A stretch of DNA of 64,000 nt from Tharpella sp964457755 (GTDB lineage: Bacteria > Desulfobacterota > Anaeroferrophillalia > Anaeroferrophillales > Tharpellaceae). Positions 45,453 through 54,645 of the stretch are shown piece after piece; within the stretch, counting starts at the first letter, position 1; each line of letters opens with the position of its first letter. The translations under genes were made by a program, and so were the position numbers. The notes beneath the pieces were generated by a model. That model was not told the origin of the DNA and made no database searches. It saw only the letters and a list, made by a program, of their open reading frames with translations. The stretch spans positions 124,001 to 188,000 of the forward strand of contig CAYWGC010000001.1 in NCBI GenBank assembly GCA_964457755.1. Direction: 5' to 3'.

Positions 45453-47417
45453 ATGATCTTGATCAATTTGCTCAAAAATAGCCGGCTGCGCACTAAAATA
45501 TTTTTTATCGTATTGCCATTGGTCATCATTCCGATGATTCTGGTGGGCAGTATCATTGGCTATTTTTCAGTTCAGCAGGCTCGCAAAGGAATTACCCAGG
45601 CCTGCAAAAATGACCTTGCCCATATGGCCAGTTTCACCTGCCATCTTCTGGAGGCCCATTATCGCCAGTTCCAAGAATATCAACAGGAACGTCAAGAATG
45701 CTTCATCGCCGAATTGACCTCTTTGGCCCATCTGTCAGCCAACCTGGTAACCGCCGAATACCGCCTCTACAAAAACGGAAACATCTCTTTAGACCGCGCC
45801 CGTGAACGAGCACGCAAAGCGTTAAAGCAGATCAATATCGGTGAAAGCGGCTATGTCTATGCCATGACCAGCAATGGCCTGCTGCAGGTTCATGTTGCGT
45901 TGGAGAATAAAAATATCTACGAGCAACAAGATGGCAACGGCCGTTACTTTATCAGTGAAATGTGCCAGAAAGCGGTAGAAGAAAAAGCCGGCAAAGTTCA
46001 TTATATCCGCTATCCTTGGCGCAACCCAGTCCTTGGCGATACAGTTTTCCGGGAGAAACTCGCGGCCTATCTTTATTTCCCGGAATGGGACTGGATTATC
46101 GCAGCAACCGGCTATATTGGAGAACACTATAAAGACGCGGCCTATGAAGAACAGGCAATGGCTGATCTTAAAGAACATATCAAACAAAAAAAAGTAGGCC
46201 AAACCGGCTATATTTTCTGCATGGACAGCGCCGGCACCTTCACCATCCACCCGGATAAGGAGGGGGAAAATTTAATCGACTTCCGTGATGCCGACGGCAA
46301 CGCTTTTATCAAAGAAATGTGTGAAAAGAAGCGCGGCTGGATCAGATACCCCTGGCGCAACTCCGACAAGGCGGCGGCCAGGATGAAAATTGTCTGCTAT
46401 GACTATTTCGAGCCTTGGGACTGGATCGTTGCCGTGGGTTCGTATGAAGATGAATTTTATCAACCAGCAGACCTGATTGCTCGACGCAGTGCCCAGGCTA
46501 CCATTTTGATCACCATTCTGGCATGTATAATCTCGCTGTTACTGGCCGTCTATACCTCAAAAATACTGACCCAACCCATCCGGCACATGATCCAGGTAAT
46601 CCGGAAAGTCAAAGCCGGTAAGCTCGAAGAGAAGATGCAGATCGACACCCAAGATGAGTTAGGTGAGTTGGCCAGAACATTCAACAGAATGACTCAAATC
46701 ATCACAGAAAACAGAGCCATGGAAAAAACTCTGGCCCATCACGATCGCATGGCTTCCCTGGGAATCTTTTCCTCCGGCATCGCCCACGAAATCAATAACC
46801 CTTTAGGCATCATCCTTGGCTATGCCGGATATCTGGAAAGTAAAATTGATCGAGAGGATGAAAACTATAAATATATCCACGAAATCAAACACGAAAGTAA
46901 ACGCTGCCGTGTTATTGTGCAAAACCTGCTCAGCTATGCTCGGCCACCCGAACCCACATTAAAGAAAACCGATATCAAAAACCTCCTAGAAAACATTATC
47001 GACTTTGCAGCCATCCACAGCGACCTACACCATATTATCATTACCAGAAAGATAGCTTCGGATCTGCCCCCAGCCATGGTTGATGGTGACCAAATGAGGC
47101 AAGTGGCCATCAACCTGATCCTTAATGCCGGAGCCGCCATGCAGCCTGGAGGCCAGTTACATGTAGAAGCTCGCCGCGACAAGCAAGATCTGTTGATTCT
47201 CTTTGATGACAACGGGTGTGGTATCCCAGCTGATGATCTTGATAAAATATTTGAACCTTTTTTTACTACCAGAAATAAGGGTACCGGTCTCGGGCTGGCT
47301 ATTTCCAAGCGCATTATTGAACAACATCACGGTACCATAACCGTAGTCAGTACTCCAAACCAGGGGACAACGTTCACTATCCGCCTGCCGTGGCAACCGA
47401 AGGACTATGGCCTATGA
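45453..47417 (+). CDS. Double-Cache sensor histidine kinase
   Basis: 654 aa. A first membrane helix (residues 17-39) is followed by two periplasmic Cache-type modules with matching text (GESGYVYAMTSNGLLQVH, later GQTGYIFCMDSAGTFTIHP; each ends with YFPEWDWIIAATGY or YFEPWDWIVAVGSY). A second helix and a HAMP domain precede the kinase: H box GIAHEINNPLG, N box LILNAGAAM, G boxes DDNGCGIPADD and GTGLGLAI. It senses an extracellular small molecule, probably an organic acid, and phosphorylates the regulator encoded next (ATGA overlap). The neighbouring acetate permease suggests acetate or a similar acid; inference. Confidence 0.88.
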   Translation: MILINLLKNSRLRTKIFFIVLPLVIIPMILVGSIIGYFSVQQARKGITQACKNDLAHMASFTCHLLEAHYRQFQEYQQERQECFIAELTSLAHLSANLVTAEYRLYKNGNISLDRARERARKALKQINIGESGYVYAMTSNGLLQVHVALENKNIYEQQDGNGRYFISEMCQKAVEEKAGKVHYIRYPWRNPVLGDTVFREKLAAYLYFPEWDWIIAATGYIGEHYKDAAYEEQAMADLKEHIKQKKVGQTGYIFCMDSAGTFTIHPDKEGENLIDFRDADGNAFIKEMCEKKRGWIRYPWRNSDKAAARMKIVCYDYFEPWDWIVAVGSYEDEFYQPADLIARRSAQATILITILACIISLLLAVYTSKILTQPIRHMIQVIRKVKAGKLEEKMQIDTQDELGELARTFNRMTQIITENRAMEKTLAHHDRMASLGIFSSGIAHEINNPLGIILGYAGYLESKIDREDENYKYIHEIKHESKRCRVIVQNLLSYARPPEPTLKKTDIKNLLENIIDFAAIHSDLHHIIITRKIASDLPPAMVDGDQMRQVAINLILNAGAAMQPGGQLHVEARRDKQDLLILFDDNGCGIPADDLDKIFEPFFTTRNKGTGLGLAISKRIIEQHHGTITVVSTPNQGTTFTIRLPWQPKDYGL

Positions 47418-48808
47418 GCTCCAAGAAAATTCTTTTGATCGACAACGAAGAAGGTCTGTGCCGTATGATGAAGGCCGTGCTCAATGACAGCGGTTACCAA
47501 GTCAAGGCATTTACACAACCACTTGAAGCCGTGACCATGTTCCAGGCCAAGCAGTGGGATCTGGTAATCAGCGATATCAAAATGCCCGGTATGAGTGGCT
47601 TGGAAGTCCTGCAAAACATCAAAACAAGAGACCCCTCCATCCCAGTGATCATGATCACCGCATACGCTACGGTTGAAACATCCATTCAGGCTCTTCGCAA
47701 GGGGGCCTATGACATGCTGACAAAACCCTTTGAGCCGGAAGAGCTGCTCTATCGAGTTAAAAACGCTTTAAAACACAACCAGTTGCTGGCAGAAAACAGT
47801 GAGCTGAAAAAAAGACTAGCGGGCAACTTCACCTTTGATAAAATCATCGGATCTTCACAGAAACTGAAAAACATTCTTGAAACGGTAACCAAGATTGCCG
47901 CCCGTGACATGCCCGTCCTGATCAGCGGTGAATCCGGCACCGGCAAGGAGCTTATCGCCCAAGCCATCCACTATAATTCACCCCGCCGCGAACACCGGTT
48001 CATGGCTATCAACTGCGGCGCCCTGCCCGAGTCAGTACTGGAAAGTGAACTTTTCGGCTATAAAAAAGGAGCTTTTACCGGCGCCCACAATGACCGTAAA
48101 GGAATTATTGAGGCAGCTGACAGGGGCACCCTTTTTCTCGACGAAGTCGGAAATCTATCCACCAATGTGCAGAAAACCCTGCTCCGGGCTCTACAAGAAC
48201 AGGAATTTATGCGCATCGGTGACCGGCATGCAACCAAAGTCGACGTTCGCATCATCTCTGCCACCAATAGCGACCTGCTTGATCAGGTTCGCTCAAAAAG
48301 CTTTCGTGAGGATCTCTACTACCGTTTGAACGTCATCAATCTCCACCTCCCGCCGCTGCGGGAACGGCGCGAAGACATCCCAATGCTGACCACCCACTTC
48401 ATAAAGGAACAGAATCGAAAATTTAATACCCATATCCAAGGTTTTACTCCGGAAACCTTAAAAGCCATGATCAACTTTCCCTGGCCGGGCAATATCCGCC
48501 AACTGAGCAATGTCATAGAAGCCTGCATGGCGGTTGAATTTGGCGACAGCATCAGCTTATCGGTAGCGACCCAGTTTCTCTCCGGAACTTCTCCTTACAA
48601 CCCATCACCTCCAGACCCTTCTGAGGAACAGGCGGCGGAAGGAAATTATTCGAACTATCTGGCCCGCTTCGAAACAGAATACCTCATAAAGCTGCTCCAG
48701 ACCTCCAGTGGTAATGTCGAAAAGGCGGCCCGGCAAGCAGGAATCAATATGGCGACCATCTATCGCAAACTGAAGAAATACCATATAAATAAAGAAGATT
48801 ACTGCTAA
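47414..48808 (+). CDS. Sigma54-dependent response regulator, NtrC/AtoC type
   Basis: 464 aa. The receiver domain has the phosphoacceptor Asp54 (LVISDIKMPG), the AAA+ core has GESGTGKE, the sigma54-contact loop GAFTGA and Walker B GTLFLDEVG, and the C-terminal Fis-type helix-turn-helix ends AARQAGINMATIYRKLKKY. The start at 47414 overlaps the kinase stop; a frame also opens at 47390. It presumably activates the -24/-12 promoter at 49052 from the tandem dyads at 48831-48878, just after its own gene. Confidence 0.92.
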   Translation: MSSKKILLIDNEEGLCRMMKAVLNDSGYQVKAFTQPLEAVTMFQAKQWDLVISDIKMPGMSGLEVLQNIKTRDPSIPVIMITAYATVETSIQALRKGAYDMLTKPFEPEELLYRVKNALKHNQLLAENSELKKRLAGNFTFDKIIGSSQKLKNILETVTKIAARDMPVLISGESGTGKELIAQAIHYNSPRREHRFMAINCGALPESVLESELFGYKKGAFTGAHNDRKGIIEAADRGTLFLDEVGNLSTNVQKTLLRALQEQEFMRIGDRHATKVDVRIISATNSDLLDQVRSKSFREDLYYRLNVINLHLPPLRERREDIPMLTTHFIKEQNRKFNTHIQGFTPETLKAMINFPWPGNIRQLSNVIEACMAVEFGDSISLSVATQFLSGTSPYNPSPPDPSEEQAAEGNYSNYLARFETEYLIKLLQTSSGNVEKAARQAGINMATIYRKLKKYHINKEDYC

Positions 48809-48830
48809 CTGACGTTAGTTTCTCTCCTAA

Positions 48831-48878
48831 TTTTGCAGAAATGCAAAAGGATCTGTTTTTTTTTGCACCTCTGCAAAA
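48831..48878. promoter_or_regulatory. Tandem upstream activator sites, TTTTGCA-N4-TGCAAAA
   Basis: Two identical-arm dyads lie at 48831-48848 and 48861-48878, centred exactly 30 bp apart (about three helical turns) and 174-220 bp upstream of a sigma54 promoter. A variant dyad, TTTTCGC-N6-GCGAAAA, lies at 48962-48981. An overlapping 18-bp inverted repeat (48849-48866 with 48873-48890) could also act as terminator for the regulator gene. Confidence 0.7.
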
Positions 48879-49051
48879 AAAAACAGATCCCCATTAACAA
48901 CTACCAGATTGAACCACCTAAGCAAAATCCTCCTACCTTAAATGCGATTTCAGAACAACGATTTTCGCTTTTTTGCGAAAAAAATCATCCCCGACTCAAG
49001 CAACCAGCCACAACTAGTTGATATTAATAGGAAAACTCTTTAACGATTAAC

Positions 49052-49067
49052 TGGTATAAACATTGCT
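49052..49067 (+). promoter_or_regulatory. Sigma54 (-24/-12) promoter of the acetate permease operon
   Basis: TGGTATAAACATTGCT has GG and GC elements separated by 10 nt and the TTGCT form of the -12 box. It lies 69 nt before the permease start and downstream of paired NtrC-type activator sites. Confidence 0.75.
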
Positions 49068-49135
49068 GACGATACTTCCACGATTGTAATTTGCGACAAG
49101 GCATCATTAACGTTAATGTTTCTAAGGAGGGTTAC

Positions 49136-49705
49136 ATGACTGAGAAAGTAACAACCACAGGAAATCCCGGTGTTGTGGGACTGGCCGGCTTTGGTCTCGC
49201 CACCTTGCTGCTTCAATTTCACAATGTCGGCTGGTGTGGGGTTGGTCCCATTGTTGCAATGGGGTTAATTTTCGGAGGCCTGGCCCAAATGATCGCCGGC
49301 TTCCAGGAATTTAAATGTGGAAATAATTTCGGATACAGCGCTTTTGTCTCCTACGGCAGTTTCTGGATAGCACTGGGCATTATCTTTATTTTTAACCATT
49401 TTGATATCTATCATTCATCCACTACAGACGTCGGCTGGTTTCTCGTCGGTTGGACATTATACACCTTTATTATGTGGATTCCGGCAATGAAGATTCATGG
49501 GGCCATGGCCACAACCTTCACCCTGCTACTTATCGGTTTTATCCTTCTCGATATAGCTCACTTCGGATATCCTGAATTCATCAAAATCGCTGGCTTTGAA
49601 CTAATGCTCTGCGCCCTTTCAGCCTGGTACATGATGGCCCATACCATCTTTGCTCAGGTTTTTGAGCGGGATATCCTGCCCGTCGGCAAACCCTGGATAA
49701 AATAA
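49136..49705 (+). CDS. satP: Acetate/succinate permease, YaaH/SatP (GPR1/FUN34) family
   Basis: 189 aa with six membrane helices. The family motif follows the N-terminus as NPGVVGLAGFGLATLLLQFHN (usual NPxPLGL). Later hallmarks are GGLAQMIAGFQEFKCGNNFG and FGSYG-like VSYGSFWIALG. It transports acetate, probably by proton symport or as a channel. The start at 49136 has AAGGAGGG upstream; a frame opens earlier at 49091. It is the first gene of a sigma54-controlled operon with the Cache protein. Confidence 0.88.
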   Translation: MTEKVTTTGNPGVVGLAGFGLATLLLQFHNVGWCGVGPIVAMGLIFGGLAQMIAGFQEFKCGNNFGYSAFVSYGSFWIALGIIFIFNHFDIYHSSTTDVGWFLVGWTLYTFIMWIPAMKIHGAMATTFTLLLIGFILLDIAHFGYPEFIKIAGFELMLCALSAWYMMAHTIFAQVFERDILPVGKPWIK

Positions 49706-49737
49706 CAACCAACCCCTATCTGCAACGGGAGAAAAAA

Positions 49738-50217
49738 ATGAAAAAACTATCCATTTTCTTTACTGCAATAACCCTTCTTTTGCTTTCTCTAAATGCTTTT
49801 GCTGATACGATTGCCAGCAAAGATGAATGTGTCATGAAGTGTCATGAAGCCGCAGCATTGATCAATTCAAAAGGCCTGGAAGAAGCCAAAAAAACCATTG
49901 AAGATCCTAATGGCCCTTATGTCTGGAAAGATTCCTATGTTTTCTTAATGAATCTTGATGGCAAGATGCTTGCGCACCCTATCAAACCAGAATTAACCCG
50001 CAGAAACCATGTGCTGCTAATTACCGATCCCAAAGATAAAGCGCTCTTTGTTCATTTTGTCAACATGGCCAGAAACCCAGGGCATGGCTGGGTGGAATAC
50101 CTATGGCCCAAACCCGGCAAAAACACTCCCTGGAAAAAGGTCACCTACATCTACAGGGTGCCGGGAACAGACCTCTTTGTCGGAGCTGGGGTCTATGTCG
50201 GCGGGATGATGTACTGA
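49738..50217 (+). CDS. Secreted single-Cache domain protein
   Basis: 159 aa with a signal peptide (cleavage near AFA|DTI). A single Cache-type fold follows: DSYVFLMNLDGKMLAHPIKPEL, the WVEYLWPKPG strand and VPGTDLFVGAGVYVGG. It is a free periplasmic binding protein for a small organic acid, possibly delivering it to a sensor. The mature N-terminus contains ECVMKCHE, a CxxxCH arrangement that is not the standard haem motif. It lies 32 nt after the permease gene with GGGAG upstream. Confidence 0.75.
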   Translation: MKKLSIFFTAITLLLLSLNAFADTIASKDECVMKCHEAAALINSKGLEEAKKTIEDPNGPYVWKDSYVFLMNLDGKMLAHPIKPELTRRNHVLLITDPKDKALFVHFVNMARNPGHGWVEYLWPKPGKNTPWKKVTYIYRVPGTDLFVGAGVYVGGMMY

Positions 50218-50227
50218 TCCTATAATT

Positions 50228-50300
50228 CAAGCTTGGTGGCTCCCCGACTTTTTACGCCGCACAAAAGGTTTCCTTGGAGGTGTAAAACCATCAAGCTTGA
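50228..50300. repeat. Nested inverted repeat between the Cache gene and the large sensor gene
   Basis: TCAAGCTTGGTGG (50228-50240) pairs with CCATCAAGCTTGA (50288-50300) with one G-U pair. Inside, TTTACGCC can pair with GGTGTAAA. There is no T tract. It may be an mRNA structure or a small mobile repeat. Confidence 0.45.
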
Positions 50301-50398
50301 CTTATTTACTAAATCGTTATAACAAAAAGATTACTAACCAAAATCAGCATAATCCCCCCTCTTCGCTACTGCAGCAGACAAAAACCGTCAGGTGAAAC

Positions 50399-53299
50399 AT
50401 GAAACATCGCACCGGTAAAAATTTTTTCCTAAGAATAATATTTCCGACTCTGCTCGCCATCCTTCTCTTTGTCACCTCCATGTTTTTCATTATCATTCCT
50501 TTATTGGAAGGGGAATTGATGGAGGACAAAAGGGAGCTGATCCGAAAACTCACAAATTCCGCATGGAGCCTTATGGAAGAGCATTACAATCAGGAGAAGG
50601 AAGGTCTTTTGACTAAGCCCGAGGCCCAAAAAAGAGCCATACAGGCAATCCGGAGTCTGCGTTACGGAGATCAAAGAAAGGATTATTTCTGGATAACCGA
50701 CTCCACTCCAACCTTGATAATGCATCCCTATCGGGACGATTTGATCGGCACCGATCTTTCAGAGTACACCGATAAAAATGACAAAAAACTGTTTCGTGAA
50801 ATAGTCGAGATTGCACAAAAATATGGGGACGGCTTTATTGACTACTATTGGCAGTGGCAAGATGACCAGACGAAAATCGTCCCTAAAGTCTCCTACGTCA
50901 AGAGTTTTACTCCCTGGGATTGGATTATCGGTACCGGGATCTATCTGGATGATGTCGAAGTGGAAATCGATGCCATGAGCAGCACGATAACCAAGATATC
51001 TTTTTTCATAACCCTCCTTATCGCTCTAATGCTCTTTTACATTACCCTAGAAAGCCGGAAAATTGAGAAAAACCGGGCCCAGGCAGAAACCGGTCTTAAA
51101 GAATCCGAGAAAAAATACCGAGCCCTGGTTGAAGCTTCCACCGAAGGTGTTTTGATGTTCATTGAGGGCCATCTGGTCTACAGCAACAAACCAGTTTTGG
51201 AGATGCTTGGCTATAGCGAAGGACTCACTGAAACCGATCTAGAGGCTATTTTCAGTCGGGATAGAGAGAGTTATCAAGCTGTCCAAGAGGTTCTCAAAAA
51301 TCCCCAAGCGGGCCGCAATTTTGAAGCTAAAGTGCTGACAGCCCACAACAACTTGCTGGAGACCCAGATTTCGGCCGCCAACATAACCCTTGAAAACCAG
51401 CAAGGGATTATTCTAACCCTCAAAGACATCAGTAAAAACAAGAAAATAGAGGAAAAATTAGGGCTCAGTCAACAACGCTACCTGTCTCTTACCGACAACC
51501 TGCATATTGGAGTTTTTCGCATAGATGCTTCGAAAAAAGGAAATTTCATTGACGTCAACCCGGCAATGGCCAAGATCTTCGGCTTTGCAAACCACGAACA
51601 ACTTTTCCAGACCCCCTTTTCACAACTATTTACGGAACCCCACGACTGGGAAAATCTGAAGGCCCAAGTCAAAGAAAAAGGCTTTGTGAAAAAGAGTGTT
51701 CTCCCCTTAAAGAGAGATGATGGGAGCCTCACAGTGATCTCGATTTCAATGCGAAAGATCTTGAATGATGAAGGCATCATTGAAGATTTTGAAGGCATCA
51801 TTGAAGATATAAGCGAACGAGTAAAGGACGAACAGGAGCGTGAAAACCTCATCGTTGAACTCCAGACCTCACTCCTCTTCATCAATCAACCAATCAAAGA
51901 ATTTACCACCCCGCCCCTGACCTGCAAAATGAACTCTACTATCCTCAAAGCTGCCGGGATCATGAAAAAGCATCACCAAAGTGCACTTCTTATTCAGTCT
52001 GAAACGGGTGATGATCTTGGCATCGTCACCGATTACGACATCTCCCATCGAGTCGTCGCCGAAAATATGGCCCTGGAAACTCCAGTTTATCAAATCATGA
52101 GCTCCCCGATTATTTCCGTGCCGGATGATGCTCTGGTCTTCGAAGCCGCCCTGCTCATCCAGGAAGAATTTATCAGCCATTTGTTCACAAAAGGAGAAGA
52201 TGGCCGGGTCAACGGCATTATTGAAAATCGGGATCTGCTTCACTTTCACCAATATTCATCTTCACTCCTAATTCGGGAAATCCATGATGCTGAATCGGTC
52301 GAAACTCTGGCTGAGGCCCATACGCGACTACCGAGACTGATCAAAACCTTGATCGATAGTGGCGCAAAATCGGAAAACATCACCAAACTGATCAGTAAGG
52401 TTTCCGATCTGATCAACGAAAAAATCATTGCTTTTGCAATTGAGGAACTCGGGCCTGCCCCGACCGAGTTTTCATTTTTAGCTTTAGGCAGCGAAGGACG
52501 CTCTGAACAAACCTTGGTAACCGACCAGGATAATGCCATTATTTATGAAGATGTTGAGGAGGATAAAAAGGAGGCGGTCCAAGCTTATTTCTTGTCGCTG
52601 GGGGAAAAAATTTGCAAAAATCTAGATCAGGTTGGCTATAGTCTCTGCGAAGGCGAAATCATGGCAATGAACCCCAAATGGTGTCAGCCCATCTCCTCTT
52701 GGAAAGATTATTTCCATCACTGGATAACCGCAGCGAGCGCCCAAGACCTACTGGAGATCAATATTTTCTTTGATTTCAGAAGTCTCCATGGAACCCGCCG
52801 ACTTACCGATGAGTTACGACAATATATTAATGACTTACTGCAACAACACACTCTTTTTTTCATCACTTTTGCCCAAAACGTTCTGCAGTATAAGCCACCC
52901 ATAGATTTTTTCGGCAAGATTGTAGTGGGTTTGTCGGATGAAAAACCTAAATCTTTCAATATCAAAGACGCTATGAAACTCCTCTTGAACTTTGCCAGAA
53001 TCTATTCCCTGGAATATAATGTCAGCGAAACCAACACCCTTTTACGAATAAAAAAACTCTATGAACTCGGGGCCATCAAAGAAAGCACCTATAGAGAGAC
53101 CACCGGGGTCTATAATTATCTGATGCAGAGCCGCTTAAAACATCAGATTATCATGATGGACGGCCACTTACCTCCAGATAATTTCATCGATCCCAAAAGC
53201 CTAACCGACATTGAGCTGGCAATGCTCAAGAGAGCCCTTTCCCATCTGGCTGAAATTCAGGCAAAAGTCAGTTCCCACTTCAAAGTAAGTAGTGGGTAA
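50399..53299 (+). CDS. Cache-PAS-PAS-CBS-DUF294 sensor/nucleotidyltransferase fusion
   Basis: 966 aa. Order: membrane helix (about 10-33), periplasmic Cache (DYFWITDSTPTLIMHP, FTPWDWIIGTGIYLDD), second helix, PAS 1 (from about 235), PAS 2 (from about 360), a CBS pair (about 510-620), then a GlnD-like nucleotidyltransferase (LGSEGRSEQTLVTDQDNAII, with the GS and DxD residues) and the DUF294 C-terminal domain. No kinase or cyclase domain is present. CBS-DUF294 proteins are often encoded near acetate permeases; here the module is fused to a membrane sensor. Output is probably protein or small-molecule nucleotidylation. A 21-nt tandem duplication (51770-51808) adds seven residues near PAS 2. Confidence 0.85.
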   Translation: MKHRTGKNFFLRIIFPTLLAILLFVTSMFFIIIPLLEGELMEDKRELIRKLTNSAWSLMEEHYNQEKEGLLTKPEAQKRAIQAIRSLRYGDQRKDYFWITDSTPTLIMHPYRDDLIGTDLSEYTDKNDKKLFREIVEIAQKYGDGFIDYYWQWQDDQTKIVPKVSYVKSFTPWDWIIGTGIYLDDVEVEIDAMSSTITKISFFITLLIALMLFYITLESRKIEKNRAQAETGLKESEKKYRALVEASTEGVLMFIEGHLVYSNKPVLEMLGYSEGLTETDLEAIFSRDRESYQAVQEVLKNPQAGRNFEAKVLTAHNNLLETQISAANITLENQQGIILTLKDISKNKKIEEKLGLSQQRYLSLTDNLHIGVFRIDASKKGNFIDVNPAMAKIFGFANHEQLFQTPFSQLFTEPHDWENLKAQVKEKGFVKKSVLPLKRDDGSLTVISISMRKILNDEGIIEDFEGIIEDISERVKDEQERENLIVELQTSLLFINQPIKEFTTPPLTCKMNSTILKAAGIMKKHHQSALLIQSETGDDLGIVTDYDISHRVVAENMALETPVYQIMSSPIISVPDDALVFEAALLIQEEFISHLFTKGEDGRVNGIIENRDLLHFHQYSSSLLIREIHDAESVETLAEAHTRLPRLIKTLIDSGAKSENITKLISKVSDLINEKIIAFAIEELGPAPTEFSFLALGSEGRSEQTLVTDQDNAIIYEDVEEDKKEAVQAYFLSLGEKICKNLDQVGYSLCEGEIMAMNPKWCQPISSWKDYFHHWITAASAQDLLEINIFFDFRSLHGTRRLTDELRQYINDLLQQHTLFFITFAQNVLQYKPPIDFFGKIVVGLSDEKPKSFNIKDAMKLLLNFARIYSLEYNVSETNTLLRIKKLYELGAIKESTYRETTGVYNYLMQSRLKHQIIMMDGHLPPDNFIDPKSLTDIELAMLKRALSHLAEIQAKVSSHFKVSSG

Positions 53300-53527
53300 A
53301 CAAAAACACAACCGGTAGACAAGCGCAACTTCCATCACCTGTAACCTTTCCTGGCCATCAACCACAATCAATTAAGATATGAATAAAACCTCACTTACAA
53401 TCATAACCTCTTCCAATTTATGCCTACGGCCTTAATCCCTGCAGGGCAAACTTTGAATTCAAAAGAGCATTTTGACTTTCAGCTAACTGAAGATATAATT
53501 GTTGAATAATTTTTGCGCATAACGACC

Positions 53528-53570
53528 GGGTTCACGTGTGTCTGAGCGAAACGAAAACACACGTGAACCC
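53528..53570. terminator. 13-bp inverted repeat between convergent genes
   Basis: GGGTTCACGTGTG (53528-53540) and CACACGTGAACCC (53558-53570) form a perfect stem. There is no T run, so it may be a Rho-independent-like barrier or a repeat. The remainder of 53300-53593 shows nothing. Confidence 0.45.
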
Positions 53571-53593
53571 ATGGTTATAGATTACTTTTTTTC

Positions 53594-54403
53594 TTAGGAC
53601 AAATCTGCAGCTGTATCAGCGAATAAGCTTTGAAGGTCTTTTGCTTCTCGCTCGGTTTGTCCTCCATGCTTCAAAAATGTATTGATGATGATTTGGGTTT
53701 TTTCTTCTTTAGCTCGTTCCAAGAAATAAATTAGTTCGGTTTCAGTACCTTTTTGTTCATCCACAATAGATTTAGATATGATATCTTTATACATAACAAT
53801 ATCTCGTAGTTCCCAGGTTCTTGCAACTGAGAGTATTTGATCTAGAAAGCTATTTAAATCTGAGCTTGAAACATATTGGGTAATGATGTTTAAACTTTCG
53901 GCCTGTTGCGAGGTGAAGTCTATACCTGTCAATAATGCTTGTAGCGCTTTGCCTTTACCCATACGACGTGCAAACTGTACGGCACCTTGTCCACCTGTTG
54001 GAATATTGACATATAATTCAGGCTGAGCAAAAACAGCATTTTCAGTGCCATAAGCTAGATCGCATGCCATGGTAAATTCATTTCCTCCTCCACGAGCAAC
54101 ACCATCGACAACGGCGATAGAAAGTTGTTTGATTTCTTTTATATTGTTGATCATGTGACTAAATTGAATACATGCACTTTGTCCATCTTGTGTGCCATTA
54201 ATTATATTGAGGTCTAGATGAGCAATAAAAAATTGTTCATGAGCAGACTTAAATACAACTACTTTTGTGCTGCTATCATTTTTTAATGAAAGAATAAATT
54301 CATTCAACTCATTAATTAAATCAATTGTCAATATATTTACTGGTGGATTACTAATCACTACAGTAGCAACACCTAGCTCGTTTGTGATATTTAATTTCTT
54401 CAT
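53594..54403 (-). CDS. Enoyl-CoA hydratase/isomerase family protein
   Basis: 269 aa, normal for the crotonase fold. The oxyanion loop is HEQFFIAHLDLN, and both catalytic Glu positions are present (RGGGNEFTMACDL and FAQPELYVNIPTGG). It hydrates 2-enoyl-CoA or isomerises the double bond during beta-oxidation. Its codon use is markedly more AT-rich than flanking genes, suggesting recent acquisition. It is separated from the CoA-ligase gene by 242 nt, so it may have its own promoter. AAGGAGATCAAA lies before ATG. Confidence 0.82.
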   Translation of the reverse strand: MKKLNITNELGVATVVISNPPVNILTIDLINELNEFILSLKNDSSTKVVVFKSAHEQFFIAHLDLNIINGTQDGQSACIQFSHMINNIKEIKQLSIAVVDGVARGGGNEFTMACDLAYGTENAVFAQPELYVNIPTGGQGAVQFARRMGKGKALQALLTGIDFTSQQAESLNIITQYVSSSDLNSFLDQILSVARTWELRDIVMYKDIISKSIVDEQKGTETELIYFLERAKEEKTQIIINTFLKHGGQTEREAKDLQSLFADTAADLS

Positions 54404-54645
54404 TTTGATCTCCTTAATTTTTTATTGAGGATATTTAAGCAACATTATGGTGTATTCGCCTTACGTTAAATATCATATCATAAACGCGATAGCGATCTAT
54501 AGAGCAGTATACATAAAGATATCCACCACCTGAAGAGTCTTGTTCGTATTGCTCACTCAAGACACAAAGACGCCAGGAAAAACTATAAGACAACTTGATT
54601 GTTTGATCTCTTTACTTCTTGGTATCTTTGCGGGAAACATCACAT

